A DNA stretch of 64,000 nucleotides from DASUBV01 sp036510065 (GTDB lineage: Bacteria > Actinomycetota > Actinomycetes > Streptosporangiales > Streptosporangiaceae): contig DATCEO010000166.1 in NCBI GenBank assembly GCA_036510065.1, forward strand, positions 62,001 to 126,000, in the 5' to 3' direction. Below the pieces are notes generated by a model, which was given only the letters and a program-made list of their open reading frames with translations, did not search any database and was not told where the DNA came from. Both the position numbers and the translations under genes were made by a program. Below, one piece after another: positions 41,143 through 49,656 of the stretch (the first letter of the stretch is position 1; the number at the start of each line of letters is the position of its first letter).

Positions 41143-42306
41143 ATGCAAAGCGATCCGGCGAGGGCGAGCCAGCCCGAGCAGCCCTTTCCCGTACCCAGCT
41201 CCGGACCCAGCCTGGCGTTCAGCCAGCGGCAGCCGCTGGAGGCGATCCTGCTGGTAGGCGGTCAGGGCACGCGGCTCCGGCCGCTGACCGTGGACCGGCC
41301 CAAGCAGCTCGTGCCGTGTGCCGGCGTCCCGTTCCTGGCCCACCAGCTAGCCCGGGCGGCCGCCTGCGGCATCACCCGGGTGATCCTGGCCACCTGCTTC
41401 CGGGCTGAGCTGGTCGCCCGCGAGTTCGGGGACGGCTCGCGGTTCGGCCTCGAGCTTGACTATGTCGAGGAGGAGGTCCCGCTCGACACCGGCGGCGCGA
41501 TCCGCAACGCGTCGTCCCGGCTGCGCGGCGGCCCGGATGACCCGGTGGTGGTGCTCAACGGCGACCTGCTGTCGGGCCATGACCTGTCGGCCCAGCTGGA
41601 CATGCACGAGAAGGCCGAGGCCGCGGTCACCCTGCACCTGGTCGAGGTGGCCGATCCGGCGCGGTTCGGCTGCGTGCCCGCCGATCCCGACGGGCGGGTC
41701 ACCGGGTTCCTGGAGAAGACTCCGCATCCGGTGACCAACCGGATCAACGCCGGCTGCTATGTGTTCCGCCGCCGGTTCATCGACCAGATCCCGGCCGGCA
41801 TCCGGGTCTCGGTCGAGCGCCGGACCTTCCCGGAGCTGATCGCCGCGGGTGAGGTCGTCATGGGGTACATCGACACCTCGTACTGGCTCGACGTCGGTAC
41901 GCCCGAGGCGTTCGTGCAGGGCTCCCGGGACCTGGTGCTCGGCGTCCTGCCGTCATCGGCGCTGCCGGGGCCGTACGGCCCGGCCTTGCTGCTCCCCGGC
42001 GCCCGGGTGGCACCCGGCGCCGCGATCACCGGCGGCAGCGTGATCGGCGCGGGCTCCGTGATCGAGGCCGGCGCTCGGGTCGACGGCGCGATCGTCATGG
42101 ACGGCGCGCAGATCGCGGCGGACGCCCTGATCAGCGCCAGTATCGTCGGCAGGGGCGCGCGGATCGGCACGGGGGTGGTGCTGGACGGCGCCGTCATCGG
42201 CGATGCCGCGCACATCGCGGCCGGCAATGAGCTCCGGGGCGGAGCGCGGGTCTGGCCGGGGGTAGAGCTCAGCCCGACGGCGGTCCGCTTCTCGACCGAC
42301 GCCTGA
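41143..42306 (+). CDS. Sugar-1-phosphate nucleotidyltransferase, probably GDP-mannose pyrophosphorylase (Rv3264c-like)
   Basis: 387 residues. Nucleotidyltransferase domain (about 25-265): LLVGGQGTRLRPLTVDRPKQ signature, VVVLNGDLLSG and INAGCYVFRR, and GYIDTSYWLDVGTPEAF. A C-terminal left-handed beta-helix (about 285-385) has hexapeptide-like turns (ITGGSVIGAGSVIEAGARVD, IVGRGARIGTG). It makes NDP-sugar from sugar-1-phosphate; by similarity and because a phosphomannomutase lies at 59.5 kb, GDP-mannose is likely, but glucose-1-phosphate cannot be excluded. It follows the glycosyltransferase after nine bases. Confidence 0.87.
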   Translation: MQSDPARASQPEQPFPVPSSGPSLAFSQRQPLEAILLVGGQGTRLRPLTVDRPKQLVPCAGVPFLAHQLARAAACGITRVILATCFRAELVAREFGDGSRFGLELDYVEEEVPLDTGGAIRNASSRLRGGPDDPVVVLNGDLLSGHDLSAQLDMHEKAEAAVTLHLVEVADPARFGCVPADPDGRVTGFLEKTPHPVTNRINAGCYVFRRRFIDQIPAGIRVSVERRTFPELIAAGEVVMGYIDTSYWLDVGTPEAFVQGSRDLVLGVLPSSALPGPYGPALLLPGARVAPGAAITGGSVIGAGSVIEAGARVDGAIVMDGAQIAADALISASIVGRGARIGTGVVLDGAVIGDAAHIAAGNELRGGARVWPGVELSPTAVRFSTDA

Positions 42307-42331
42307 CCGGGGCGGCGAGCGGCATGACGCC

Positions 42332-43357
42332 ATGACGGTGACGGCGGTGATCCCGGCGGACGGACTCCGCCGGGACTGGCTGGCGCCGTTCCCGCTGGAC
42401 ATCAGGCTGGTCCTGGGCGTGCACCGCCGGGGCGGGGGTGATCCGGCTTTCCGCATCGATGCCGGGGGCGCGATCTGGCGCACCTCGCTGACTCCGGCCG
42501 GCCCGGCCACGCTCCGGGTCACCGGGCGCCCGGCGGAGCCCGGCCCGGCGGGCGTTCCCCGGCCCCTCAGCGATCCCGGCCCCCCGAGCGATCCCGGCCC
42601 CCCGAGCACCGCCGCTCGCCGGGCGACCCGGGTGAGCGCCCGCGCCTGGGGCCCGGGCGCGGACTGGCTGCTGGCGGCGCTGCCGGATCTGCTGGGCGGC
42701 AGCGACGAGCCGGCGGGCTTCGTGCCCGCGCACCCGCTGCTGCGCAGCATGGTGGCGCGGCATCCGGGAGCCCGGATCGGCCGGTCGGGCCGGGTCCTCG
42801 AGGCGCTGGTGCCGGCCGTCCTGGAGCAGAAGGTGGTGGGGCTGGAGGCGTTCCGCGCCTGGCGGCTCCTGCTGCGCCGGTTCGGCCTGCCGGCGCCTGG
42901 TCCGGCCCCGGCGGGCCTGGTCGTCTGCCCGCCTGCGGCCACCTGGGCGGCTATCCCATCCTGGGAATGGCACCGGGCCGGGGTGGAGGGCGTGCGCGCG
43001 GCGACGATCGCCGGCGCCGCGCGGGTCGCCGGGCGGCTGGAGCAGATCCTGACGCTGCCCGCGGCCGAGGCCGACCGCCGGCTGCGATCGCTGCCCGGCA
43101 TCGGCCCGTGGACGTCGGCCGAGGTGCGCCAGCGGGCCTGCGGCGACGCGGATGCGGTGAGCGTGGGCGACTACAACCTGCCCGGCGCCGTGGGCTGGGC
43201 CCTGGCCGGCCGCGTCGTCGATGACGCCGGGATGCTGGAGCTCCTGGCGCCCTACCCCGGTCACCGGCACCGGGCGGCCCGGCTCGTCGAGCTCAGCGGC
43301 ATCCGGCCGCCCCGCCGCGGCCACCGGATGGCCGTCCGCGACTACCGGTCGATCTGA
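42332..43357 (+). CDS. AlkA-type DNA-3-methyladenine glycosylase (HhH-GPD)
   Basis: 341 residues. The C-terminal two thirds form the HhH-GPD fold: VPAVLEQKVVGLEAFRAWR, the helix-hairpin-helix LPGIGPWTSAEVRQ and the catalytic aspartate region DAVSVGDYNLP. It excises alkylated purines from DNA. The N-terminal 90 residues include a Pro/Ser-rich insert with a short DNA repeat (SDPGPP twice, about 42570-42605). The position next to the nucleotidyltransferase gene echoes Rv3263-Rv3264c, although the mycobacterial neighbour is a methylase by my memory. It has its own ATG 25 bases after the previous stop. Confidence 0.87.
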   Translation: MTVTAVIPADGLRRDWLAPFPLDIRLVLGVHRRGGGDPAFRIDAGGAIWRTSLTPAGPATLRVTGRPAEPGPAGVPRPLSDPGPPSDPGPPSTAARRATRVSARAWGPGADWLLAALPDLLGGSDEPAGFVPAHPLLRSMVARHPGARIGRSGRVLEALVPAVLEQKVVGLEAFRAWRLLLRRFGLPAPGPAPAGLVVCPPAATWAAIPSWEWHRAGVEGVRAATIAGAARVAGRLEQILTLPAAEADRRLRSLPGIGPWTSAEVRQRACGDADAVSVGDYNLPGAVGWALAGRVVDDAGMLELLAPYPGHRHRAARLVELSGIRPPRRGHRMAVRDYRSI

Positions 43358-43409
43358 AGCCGCGCGGGCGGCGCGCAGGGCGGCGGGGGCCGCCACCTAG
43401 GCTTGAGGG

Positions 43410-46097
43410 ATGAGCGTCGATGCGCCAACCCCTGCCGCCCCCGATCCCGGCCCCCGCCCCGTCAGCCCGGCCGAGCCGGCGGCCCCCGACAATGCCATGC
43501 GCCGCGTCCTGGCCCGGGCCAGGGACGGCAAGACGCTCGACCGCGACGAGGCGACGATCCTGCTGCAGGCCCGCGGCCCGGCGCTGAGCGACCTGCTCAG
43601 TCATGCCGGCCGGGTCCGCGACGCGGGCCTGGCGGCGGCGGGCCGGCCCGGCATCATCACCTACTCCCGCAAGGTGTTCATCCCGGTGACCCGGCTGTGC
43701 CGGGACCGCTGCGCTTACTGCACGTTCGTGACCGTGCCCGGGCGGCTGGACAGCCCCTACCTGTCACCCGACGAGATCATCGCGATCGCCCGGGACGGTG
43801 CCGCGCTCGGGTGCAAGGAAGCGCTGTTTACCCTCGGCGACCGCCCCGAGGACCGCTGGCACCAGGCCCGGGAATGGCTGGACGCCCGCGGTTACGACGA
43901 CACGCTCTCGTATGTCCGGGCCATGGCCATCCGGGTGCTGGAGGAGACCGGGCTGCTGCCGCACCTCAATCCGGGCGTGCTGAGCTGGCAGGATTTCCAG
44001 CGGCTCAAGCCGGTCGCCCCGTCGATGGGGATGATGCTGGAGACGACGGCGCAGCGGCTGTTCACGGAGAAGGGCGGCCCGCATTTCGGCAGCCCGGACA
44101 AGGACCCGAAGGTCCGGCTGCGGGTCCTGGAAGACGCCGGCCGCAGCAGCGTCCCTTTCACCACCGGCATCCTGATCGGCATCGGCGAGACGCTGGCGGA
44201 GCGCGCTGACTCCATCTTCGCCATCCGCCAGGTCGCCCGCGAGTACGGCGGCGTGCAGGAAGTGATCGTGCAGAACTTCCGGGCCAAGCCGGACACCCGG
44301 ATGCGCGCCGCCCCGGACGCCGAGCTGGACGACCTGGCCGCCACCATCGCGGTCACCCGGCTGGTGCTCGGGCCGTCGGCCCGGATCCAGGCGCCGCCGA
44401 ACCTGATCGGCGAGGAGTACCAGCTGATCCTCGACGCCGGCATCGATGACTGGGGCGGGGTGTCGCCCCTTACCCCCGACCACGTCAACCCCGAGCGGCC
44501 CTGGCCGCAGATCGACGACCTGGCCCAGCGCACTCTGGCCGGCGGCTTCGAGCTGCGCGAGCGGCTCACGATCTACCCCGGTTACCAGCGCGAGCCGTGG
44601 CTCGACCCCCGGCTGGCCGCTCACGTGGCCGCGCTGGCCGACCCGGCGACAGGGCTGGCCGCGCCGGACGCGATGCCCCGGGGCCTGCCCTGGCAGGAGC
44701 CGGACGGCGGCTGGGGCGAGTCAGCGGGCCGGACCGACCTGCACGTCACGATCGACACCACCGGGCGGACTAAGGACCGCCGGGACGACTTCACCGAGGT
44801 CTACGGGGACTGGGACGAGGTCCGCGGCCGCATGGCCCCGGCCGCCGCCGCGCGCACGCCTGGCACGGTCCCGCCCGGCACGCTCCCGCCCGCCACGGGG
44901 GCACCGGTCAGGCTCCGGTCGGAGGTGGCGGCGGCGCTGCGAACCGCCGAGCGCGATCCCGCCGGGATCACCGACGCCGAGGCGCTGGCCCTGCTGGACG
45001 CCGACGGCCCGGAACTGGAGGCGCTGGCCGGCCTGGCGGACGGGCTGCGCCGGGACGCGGCCGGGGACGACGTCACCTTCGTGGTCACCCGCAACATCAA
45101 CTTCACCAACGTCTGCTACACCGGCTGCCGGTTCTGCGCGTTCGCGCAGCGCCGCACGGACGCCGATGCCTACACGCTGTCGCTGTCCCAGGTGGCCGAC
45201 CGGGCCCAGGAGGCGTGGGACGCCGGTGCCACCGAGGTCTGCATGCAGGGCGGCATCCACCCCGACCTGCCGGGAACCGCGTACTTCGATCTCGCCGCCG
45301 AGGTCAAGCGGCGCTGCCCCGATCTGCACGTGCACGCGTTCTCGCCCATGGAGGTGATGAACGGGGCCTCCCGGACCGGCCTGCCCGTCCGGGAGTGGCT
45401 GGTGCGGGCCCGGGAGGCGGGCCTGGACTCGATGCCGGGCACCGCCGCGGAGATCCTCGACGATGACGTCCGCTGGGTGCTCACCAAGGGCAAGCTCCCG
45501 GCCGCCGCCTGGATCGAGGTCATGACGACCGCGCACGAGCTGGGCATCCCGACCACCTCGACGATGATGTACGGGCACGTGGACACGCCCGCGCACTGGG
45601 TCGGCCACCTGCGGGTGATCCGCGGCATTCAGGAGCGCACCGGCGGCTTCACCGAGTTCGTGCTGCTGCCCTTCGTGCACGCCAGCTCGCCGATCTACCT
45701 CGCCGGCCTGGCCCGGCCCGGGCCGACCCGGCGGGAGAACCGGGCCGTGCATGCCCTGTCCCGGCTGCTGCTGCACGGTGCGATCAGCAACATCCAGTGC
45801 TCCTGGGTGAAGCTGGGCGAGGACGCCTGCCGCGACGTCCTGCGCGGCGGCGTGAACGACCTGGGCGGCACCCTGATGGAGGAGACCATCAGCCGGATGG
45901 CCGGCTCGGAGAATGGCTCCTACAAGACGATCAGCGACCTGCAGGCCCTGGTCGCCCCGACCGGCCGCGTGCTGCGGCAGCGCACCACCGGCTATGGCAC
46001 CCCGGCGGCGGAGCGGATCGCCGCGGCCGCGGCCAGCGACGGGGTCTGCGCGGCGGTTCGCGGGCCCAGGACGCCGCTGCGGCTCGTCGAGGCCTAA
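43410..46097 (+). CDS. fbiC: FO synthase FbiC (fused CofG and CofH radical SAM domains)
   Basis: 895 residues; makes 7,8-didemethyl-8-hydroxy-5-deazariboflavin (FO), the F420 chromophore, from a flavin precursor and tyrosine. Each half is a radical SAM barrel with its own CX3CX2C: C97/C101/C104 in the CofG half and C569/C573/C576 in the CofH half. The first 60 residues are Pro/Ala-rich. Both halves look intact (LGDRPEDRWHQAREWL; CMQGGIHPDLPGTAYFDL). The gene ends overlapping the convergent ATPase gene by four bases. fbiA and fbiB lie 2-5 kb downstream, giving a loose F420 cluster. Confidence 0.96.
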   Translation: MSVDAPTPAAPDPGPRPVSPAEPAAPDNAMRRVLARARDGKTLDRDEATILLQARGPALSDLLSHAGRVRDAGLAAAGRPGIITYSRKVFIPVTRLCRDRCAYCTFVTVPGRLDSPYLSPDEIIAIARDGAALGCKEALFTLGDRPEDRWHQAREWLDARGYDDTLSYVRAMAIRVLEETGLLPHLNPGVLSWQDFQRLKPVAPSMGMMLETTAQRLFTEKGGPHFGSPDKDPKVRLRVLEDAGRSSVPFTTGILIGIGETLAERADSIFAIRQVAREYGGVQEVIVQNFRAKPDTRMRAAPDAELDDLAATIAVTRLVLGPSARIQAPPNLIGEEYQLILDAGIDDWGGVSPLTPDHVNPERPWPQIDDLAQRTLAGGFELRERLTIYPGYQREPWLDPRLAAHVAALADPATGLAAPDAMPRGLPWQEPDGGWGESAGRTDLHVTIDTTGRTKDRRDDFTEVYGDWDEVRGRMAPAAAARTPGTVPPGTLPPATGAPVRLRSEVAAALRTAERDPAGITDAEALALLDADGPELEALAGLADGLRRDAAGDDVTFVVTRNINFTNVCYTGCRFCAFAQRRTDADAYTLSLSQVADRAQEAWDAGATEVCMQGGIHPDLPGTAYFDLAAEVKRRCPDLHVHAFSPMEVMNGASRTGLPVREWLVRAREAGLDSMPGTAAEILDDDVRWVLTKGKLPAAAWIEVMTTAHELGIPTTSTMMYGHVDTPAHWVGHLRVIRGIQERTGGFTEFVLLPFVHASSPIYLAGLARPGPTRRENRAVHALSRLLLHGAISNIQCSWVKLGEDACRDVLRGGVNDLGGTLMEETISRMAGSENGSYKTISDLQALVAPTGRVLRQRTTGYGTPAAERIAAAAASDGVCAAVRGPRTPLRLVEA

Positions 46098-46684
46098 CGC
46101 GGAGCTGGCTCCGGAGCGGACCTGAACGTCGCCCAGACCACCTTGCCCGGCTGGCCCGGTGCCGGGCAGGAGCCCCACTGGTCGCTGAGCGAGGCGATGA
46201 CATGCAGCCCGCGGCCGCTCTCCTCCAGCCAGGCCGGCTCCCGCGGGACCGGTGCCTGCTCGCTGGGGTCGGCCACCGCGCACATGACGCTGGTGGCCCA
46301 GTGCAGCAGCCCGAGCCGGATGGGCCGGTCCGGAGGATCGGCCGCCAGCGGCAGGGCATGCCGGACGGCGTTGGTCAGCAGCTCGGACACGACCACCGCC
46401 ACGTCAGCCTCGCGATCGGCGACGCCCCACCGCTGCATGGTCGTGGTCGCGAATTTCCTGGCGGCGCAGATCGAGCCCGGCTCGGTGCCTGGCGTGCGCA
46501 TCGCGACCCGGGGGAGCCACGTCCAGCCCAGGGTGGCCGTGCTGGGCAGGAGCGGCCCGCTCCCGGTCGCCTGGGCGGCCATCTCGGCGGCACGCTGCAG
46601 CCAGCGCCAGCCAGCCATGCCCGATGCGGGACTGGCTAGCTGCTGAAGCGGGCGTGCTGTGGTCACGGTTATTGGGGGCCCCAT
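46094..46684 (-). CDS. RsbW-like HATPase protein (AbaA-type partner of a WhiJ-like trio)
   Basis: 196 residues with a GHKL ATP-binding fold: N-box VVVSELLTNAVRHAL, then EESGRGLHVIASLSDQWG as the G-box. Such short ATPases either act as anti-sigma kinases or accompany DUF397 and XRE genes in Streptomyces. The N-terminal 80 residues are poorly conserved; a later ATG at 46618 is possible. It is transcribed away from the DUF397 gene across a region with TGCACGTGCA palindromes. No anti-anti-sigma partner is nearby, so the regulatory-trio reading is preferred. Confidence 0.82.
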   Translation of the reverse strand: MGPPITVTTARPLQQLASPASGMAGWRWLQRAAEMAAQATGSGPLLPSTATLGWTWLPRVAMRTPGTEPGSICAARKFATTTMQRWGVADREADVAVVVSELLTNAVRHALPLAADPPDRPIRLGLLHWATSVMCAVADPSEQAPVPREPAWLEESGRGLHVIASLSDQWGSCPAPGQPGKVVWATFRSAPEPAPR

Positions 46685-46748
46685 CGCTACTGCGTAGTCT
46701 CGGCCATGTCGAATCCTGCCTCATGCACGAGCCTGCTGCAAGCGCACC

Positions 46749-46816
46749 TGCACGTGCATCGGTTCTGTTAGCCTGCTGTCCGCAACGCTCGTTTGTTCCG
46801 TGCAGCTGCACGTGCA
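46749..46816. promoter_or_regulatory. Two identical palindromes TGCACGTGCA in the divergent promoter region
   Basis: TGCACGTGCA occurs at 46749-46758 and again at 46807-46816, centres 58 bases apart, between the divergent HATPase and DUF397 genes. Half-sites (TGCACGA) occur at 46724-46730. The spacing is close to a whole number of helical turns only if about 5.5 turns are allowed. They are probable operators for the XRE protein encoded downstream. Confidence 0.6.
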
Positions 46817-46856
46817 TTTGCCTCGTGCGTAAACTGTACCAGGCCAGGGAGAGAAG

Positions 46857-47087
46857 ATGCAGGAAGCAAACGGTGCCCCCGCCGACCAGCTGGGCGTGAC
46901 GCAGTGGCGCAAGAGCCAGGCCAGCAACCCCAGCGGCAATTGCGTCGAGCTGGCCGCGCTTCCGGGAGGCAATGTCGCGGTCCGGAATTCACGCCACCCG
47001 GCCGGCCCGGCGCTGGTCTACACCCGCGCTGAGCTGGCCGCGTTCGTTGCCGGTGTCCGCAACGGCGAGTTCGACGACCTGGCCTAG
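46857..47087 (+). CDS. DUF397 domain protein
   Basis: 76 residues with the DUF397 core TQWRKSQASNPSGNCVELAALPG, VAVRNSRHPAGPALVYTRAE and FVAGVRNGEFDDLA. The family is a small partner of XRE-type regulators in actinomycetes (BldB/WhiJ-type systems) and may act as a toxin-like or inhibitor protein; its mechanism is not settled. AGGGAGAG precedes the ATG. It lies between the two sets of palindromes and upstream of the XRE gene, as in the known paired arrangement. Confidence 0.9.
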   Translation: MQEANGAPADQLGVTQWRKSQASNPSGNCVELAALPGGNVAVRNSRHPAGPALVYTRAELAAFVAGVRNGEFDDLA

Positions 47088-47187
47088 CAAGCAGCGATGG
47101 TTAGTCCCCGCCGATGTGATCGCGAGCTAGGACTTTTTGTGTATCTTGCGATAAGTCCGGCGCGGGACGATTGGGGCGCCGGATGGT

Positions 47188-47199
47188 ATCGTGCACGAT
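47188..47199. promoter_or_regulatory. Palindrome ATCGTGCACGAT before the XRE gene
   Basis: A perfect 12-base palindrome, ATCGTGCACGAT, shares the half-site TGCACG with the two palindromes at 46749 and 46807. It lies in the 293-base gap between the DUF397 and XRE genes, so the XRE protein may control its own promoter and that of its partner. No other signal is seen in this gap. Confidence 0.5.
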
Positions 47200-47380
47200 G
47201 CACCAGCGATTAGCCGGTCACGCTCGGCCGGCCAGCCGAATGGTGGGCCCAAATGGCACAGATCGGCGCAGCCCAGGCGGGTGACGCGGCCAGCGTGACG
47301 TCGGCCGGGCGCAAGGTGACGTGTGCTTTTGGGGGGGATGTGGGGCCATGGGGTCTCCACCAGTCGCTCCGGGAGCGGAC

Positions 47381-48286
47381 ATGAGCATGACTCAGCCTGG
47401 CGCTCAGTGGCCGGCTACCCCGGCTGCTGACCAGCCGCGGGGCGGCCCCACCGTGCTGCGGATGCTCCTGGGCATCCAGCTGCGCCGGCTCCGGGAGGCC
47501 AGCGGCCTGAGCCCGGAGCAGGCCGGCTACGAGATCCGGGCCTCCCGGTCGAAGATCAGCCGGGTCGAGCACGGCCGGGTGGGCTTCAAGGAGCGGGATG
47601 TATCGGACCTGCTCAGCCTGTACGGCGTTACCGACTCCGATGAGCGGCAGCGCATGCTCGCCCTGGCCCGGCAGGCGAACGACCATGGCTGGTGGGCCAA
47701 GTATGACGACATCATGCCGGACTGGTTCGAGTCCTATGTCGGCCTGGAGCAGGCCACTACCCTGATCAGGACCTACGAGCTGCAGTTCGTGCCCGGCCTG
47801 TTCCAGACCGATGGCTATGCCCGGGCCGTCACCATGCTCGGCCACCGGGCCGCGTCGGCGAGTGAGATCGAGCGCCGGGTCAGCCTGCGGATGCAGCGCC
47901 AGGAGTTGTTCGCGGCTGACGATTCACCGCGAATCTGGGCGGTGATCGACGAGTCCGCGCTGCGGCGCCCGGTCGGCGGTCGTGACGTGATGCGCGCTCA
48001 GTTGCGGCACCTCATGGCGGTGACCGAGTACCCCCGCGTCACCCTGCAGGTCATGCCCTTCAGCCGGGGCGGTCACCCCGCCGCCGGCGGCTCGTTTTCG
48101 ATCCTGCGGTTCGCCGAGGCCGATCTTCCGGACATCGTCTATATCGAGCAGCTCACGAGCGCGCTTTACCTGGAACGGCGCGATGAGGTGGATAACTACA
48201 TGGAGGTCATGAACCGCCTCAGCGCCGAGGCGGAGACGCCCGCCGATTCGGCCGGCCTCCTGCAGAAGATCATCAGGTCCCTCTAA
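47381..48286 (+). CDS. XRE/Scr1-type regulator with DUF5753 (WhiJ-like)
   Basis: 301 residues: an N-terminal HTH (about 25-85; LRRLREASGLSPEQAGYEIR, SRSKISRVEHGRVGF) and a C-terminal DUF5753 domain (about 105-285; FESYVGLEQATTLIRTYELQ, VPGLFQTDGYARAV, VTEYPRVTLQVMPFSRGGHP). DUF5753 may sense DUF397 or a small ligand. ATG at 47381 has GGGAG five bases upstream; ATG at 47348 is a longer option. It forms a trio with the DUF397 and HATPase genes. Convergent with fbiB, 26 bases apart. Confidence 0.9.
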   Translation: MSMTQPGAQWPATPAADQPRGGPTVLRMLLGIQLRRLREASGLSPEQAGYEIRASRSKISRVEHGRVGFKERDVSDLLSLYGVTDSDERQRMLALARQANDHGWWAKYDDIMPDWFESYVGLEQATTLIRTYELQFVPGLFQTDGYARAVTMLGHRAASASEIERRVSLRMQRQELFAADDSPRIWAVIDESALRRPVGGRDVMRAQLRHLMAVTEYPRVTLQVMPFSRGGHPAAGGSFSILRFAEADLPDIVYIEQLTSALYLERRDEVDNYMEVMNRLSAEAETPADSAGLLQKIIRSL

Positions 48287-48312
48287 GCCGGTAATACCAG
48301 CCCGTCAGGCCG

Positions 48313-49656
48313 TCAGAGGGTCAGCAGGAAATCGCCCGGGTCACGCTCGGGCCGGGACGGCGGCGGCGCGGCCGGGTGGCCGACTCCGACGGCGCCCATC
48401 GGCTCCCAGCTGTCCGGCAGGCCCAGCGCGGCCGCGGCGACGGGCTGGCAGAACAGCGTGCTGGACACCCAGCAGGAGCCGAGCCCGTCCACGGCCAGGG
48501 CCACCAGCAGGTTCTGCACGGCGGCTCCCATCGCGACCAGGAACATCGACCGCTCGGCGCCGTTACGACGCTCGTCGGGGTAGGCGTGCGCGGCTTCGGT
48601 GACCAGGCACGGCACGATGATGAGTGGCGCCCGGCGCAGCGGCTCGCCGCGCCGGACCCGCCGGCCGATCTGTTCCGGAGTGAATCCGTCGCCGCGCAGA
48701 TCCGCCTGCCAGGCCGCGAGCATCGCGTCCAGCAGGGTGGTCCGGGCCGCCGCGGATTCCAGGACGGCGAACCGCCACGGGGTGGAGTGATGCGGTGCCG
48801 GGGCGGTCACCGCGGCGGCGATGGCCCGGCGCACGGCCGCGGGATCTACCGGCTCGCCGGTGAACTCCCGCACGGTCCGGCGCTCCGCCAGCACGTCGGC
48901 GGCCCCCAGCCGGAACATGTCCTCGGCCGCGGGCCGGATGAGCGCGGCCGCGCCCGGGCCGTCCGCGGCGGTCACGAGCTCGGCCAGGCCGCGCGCGATC
49001 GCGACCGGGATCTGGCTGGTCTTGCCCTTGACCAGGTCGGCCGCCGCGGCGATCTCGTCGGCCACGGCCGCGATGGTCACCTCGAGCGGATTGCCGAAGG
49101 TGTCAGCCTGGCCGCGATGATCGCGTAGTGGCAGCAGCCCGGCCGCGCCGATCGCGGTGTCGGTCTGCCCGGTCCGCCAGGCCCGGCCCAGCGTGTCGCT
49201 GATGATCAGGCCGACCCTGATGCCGCTGCGCGCCGCGATGGCCTGCCGGAGCCTGCGGGCCGAGTCGTCGGGATCCGCCGGCAGCAGGACCACCGTGCCG
49301 GGGGCCGTGTTGGAGGTGTCCACTCCCGCCGCCGCGAGGACCAGGCCATGCCGGGTCGTGACGATCCGGGTCTGGCCACGTCGTGCGACGGTCCGGACGG
49401 CCTCGGCGTCGATCGCGGCCTCCCGGTCGCCCGTTACCACCCGGCCCTCCGCCTTGCTCACGATCTTGGAGGTGACCACCAGGATGTCGCCGTCGCGCAG
49501 GTCGGGCGCCGCGCTGGTGATGAGCGCGGCCAGGTCAGCGCCGGCCTCGATCTCCGGCAGCCCGGTCACCGGCAGGACGCTCAGCTGGCCGGCCCCGTGC
49601 TGGCCGGCCCCGTGCTGGCCGGGCCCGTGCCGGCCGTCTAGGGCCTGGCCGCTCAT
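48313..49656 (-). CDS. fbiB: F420 gamma-glutamyl ligase / dehydro-F420-0 reductase FbiB
   Basis: 447 residues. The N-terminal CofE domain (about 25-245; LPEIEAGADLAALI, DILVVTSKIVSKAEGR, GLIISDTLGRAWRTGQTD) adds glutamates to F420-0. The C-terminal nitroreductase-like FMN domain (about 250-440; LAERRTVREFTGEPVD, GAAVQNLLVALAVDGLGSCW) reduces the dehydro precursor. ATG at 49656 overlaps the fbiA stop. The short N-terminus GPGQHGAGQHGAGQ comes from 15-base repeats at about 49590-49630. The two-domain form is actinobacterial. Confidence 0.95.
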   Translation of the reverse strand: MSGQALDGRHGPGQHGAGQHGAGQLSVLPVTGLPEIEAGADLAALITSAAPDLRDGDILVVTSKIVSKAEGRVVTGDREAAIDAEAVRTVARRGQTRIVTTRHGLVLAAAGVDTSNTAPGTVVLLPADPDDSARRLRQAIAARSGIRVGLIISDTLGRAWRTGQTDTAIGAAGLLPLRDHRGQADTFGNPLEVTIAAVADEIAAAADLVKGKTSQIPVAIARGLAELVTAADGPGAAALIRPAAEDMFRLGAADVLAERRTVREFTGEPVDPAAVRRAIAAAVTAPAPHHSTPWRFAVLESAAARTTLLDAMLAAWQADLRGDGFTPEQIGRRVRRGEPLRRAPLIIVPCLVTEAAHAYPDERRNGAERSMFLVAMGAAVQNLLVALAVDGLGSCWVSSTLFCQPVAAAALGLPDSWEPMGAVGVGHPAAPPPSRPERDPGDFLLTL

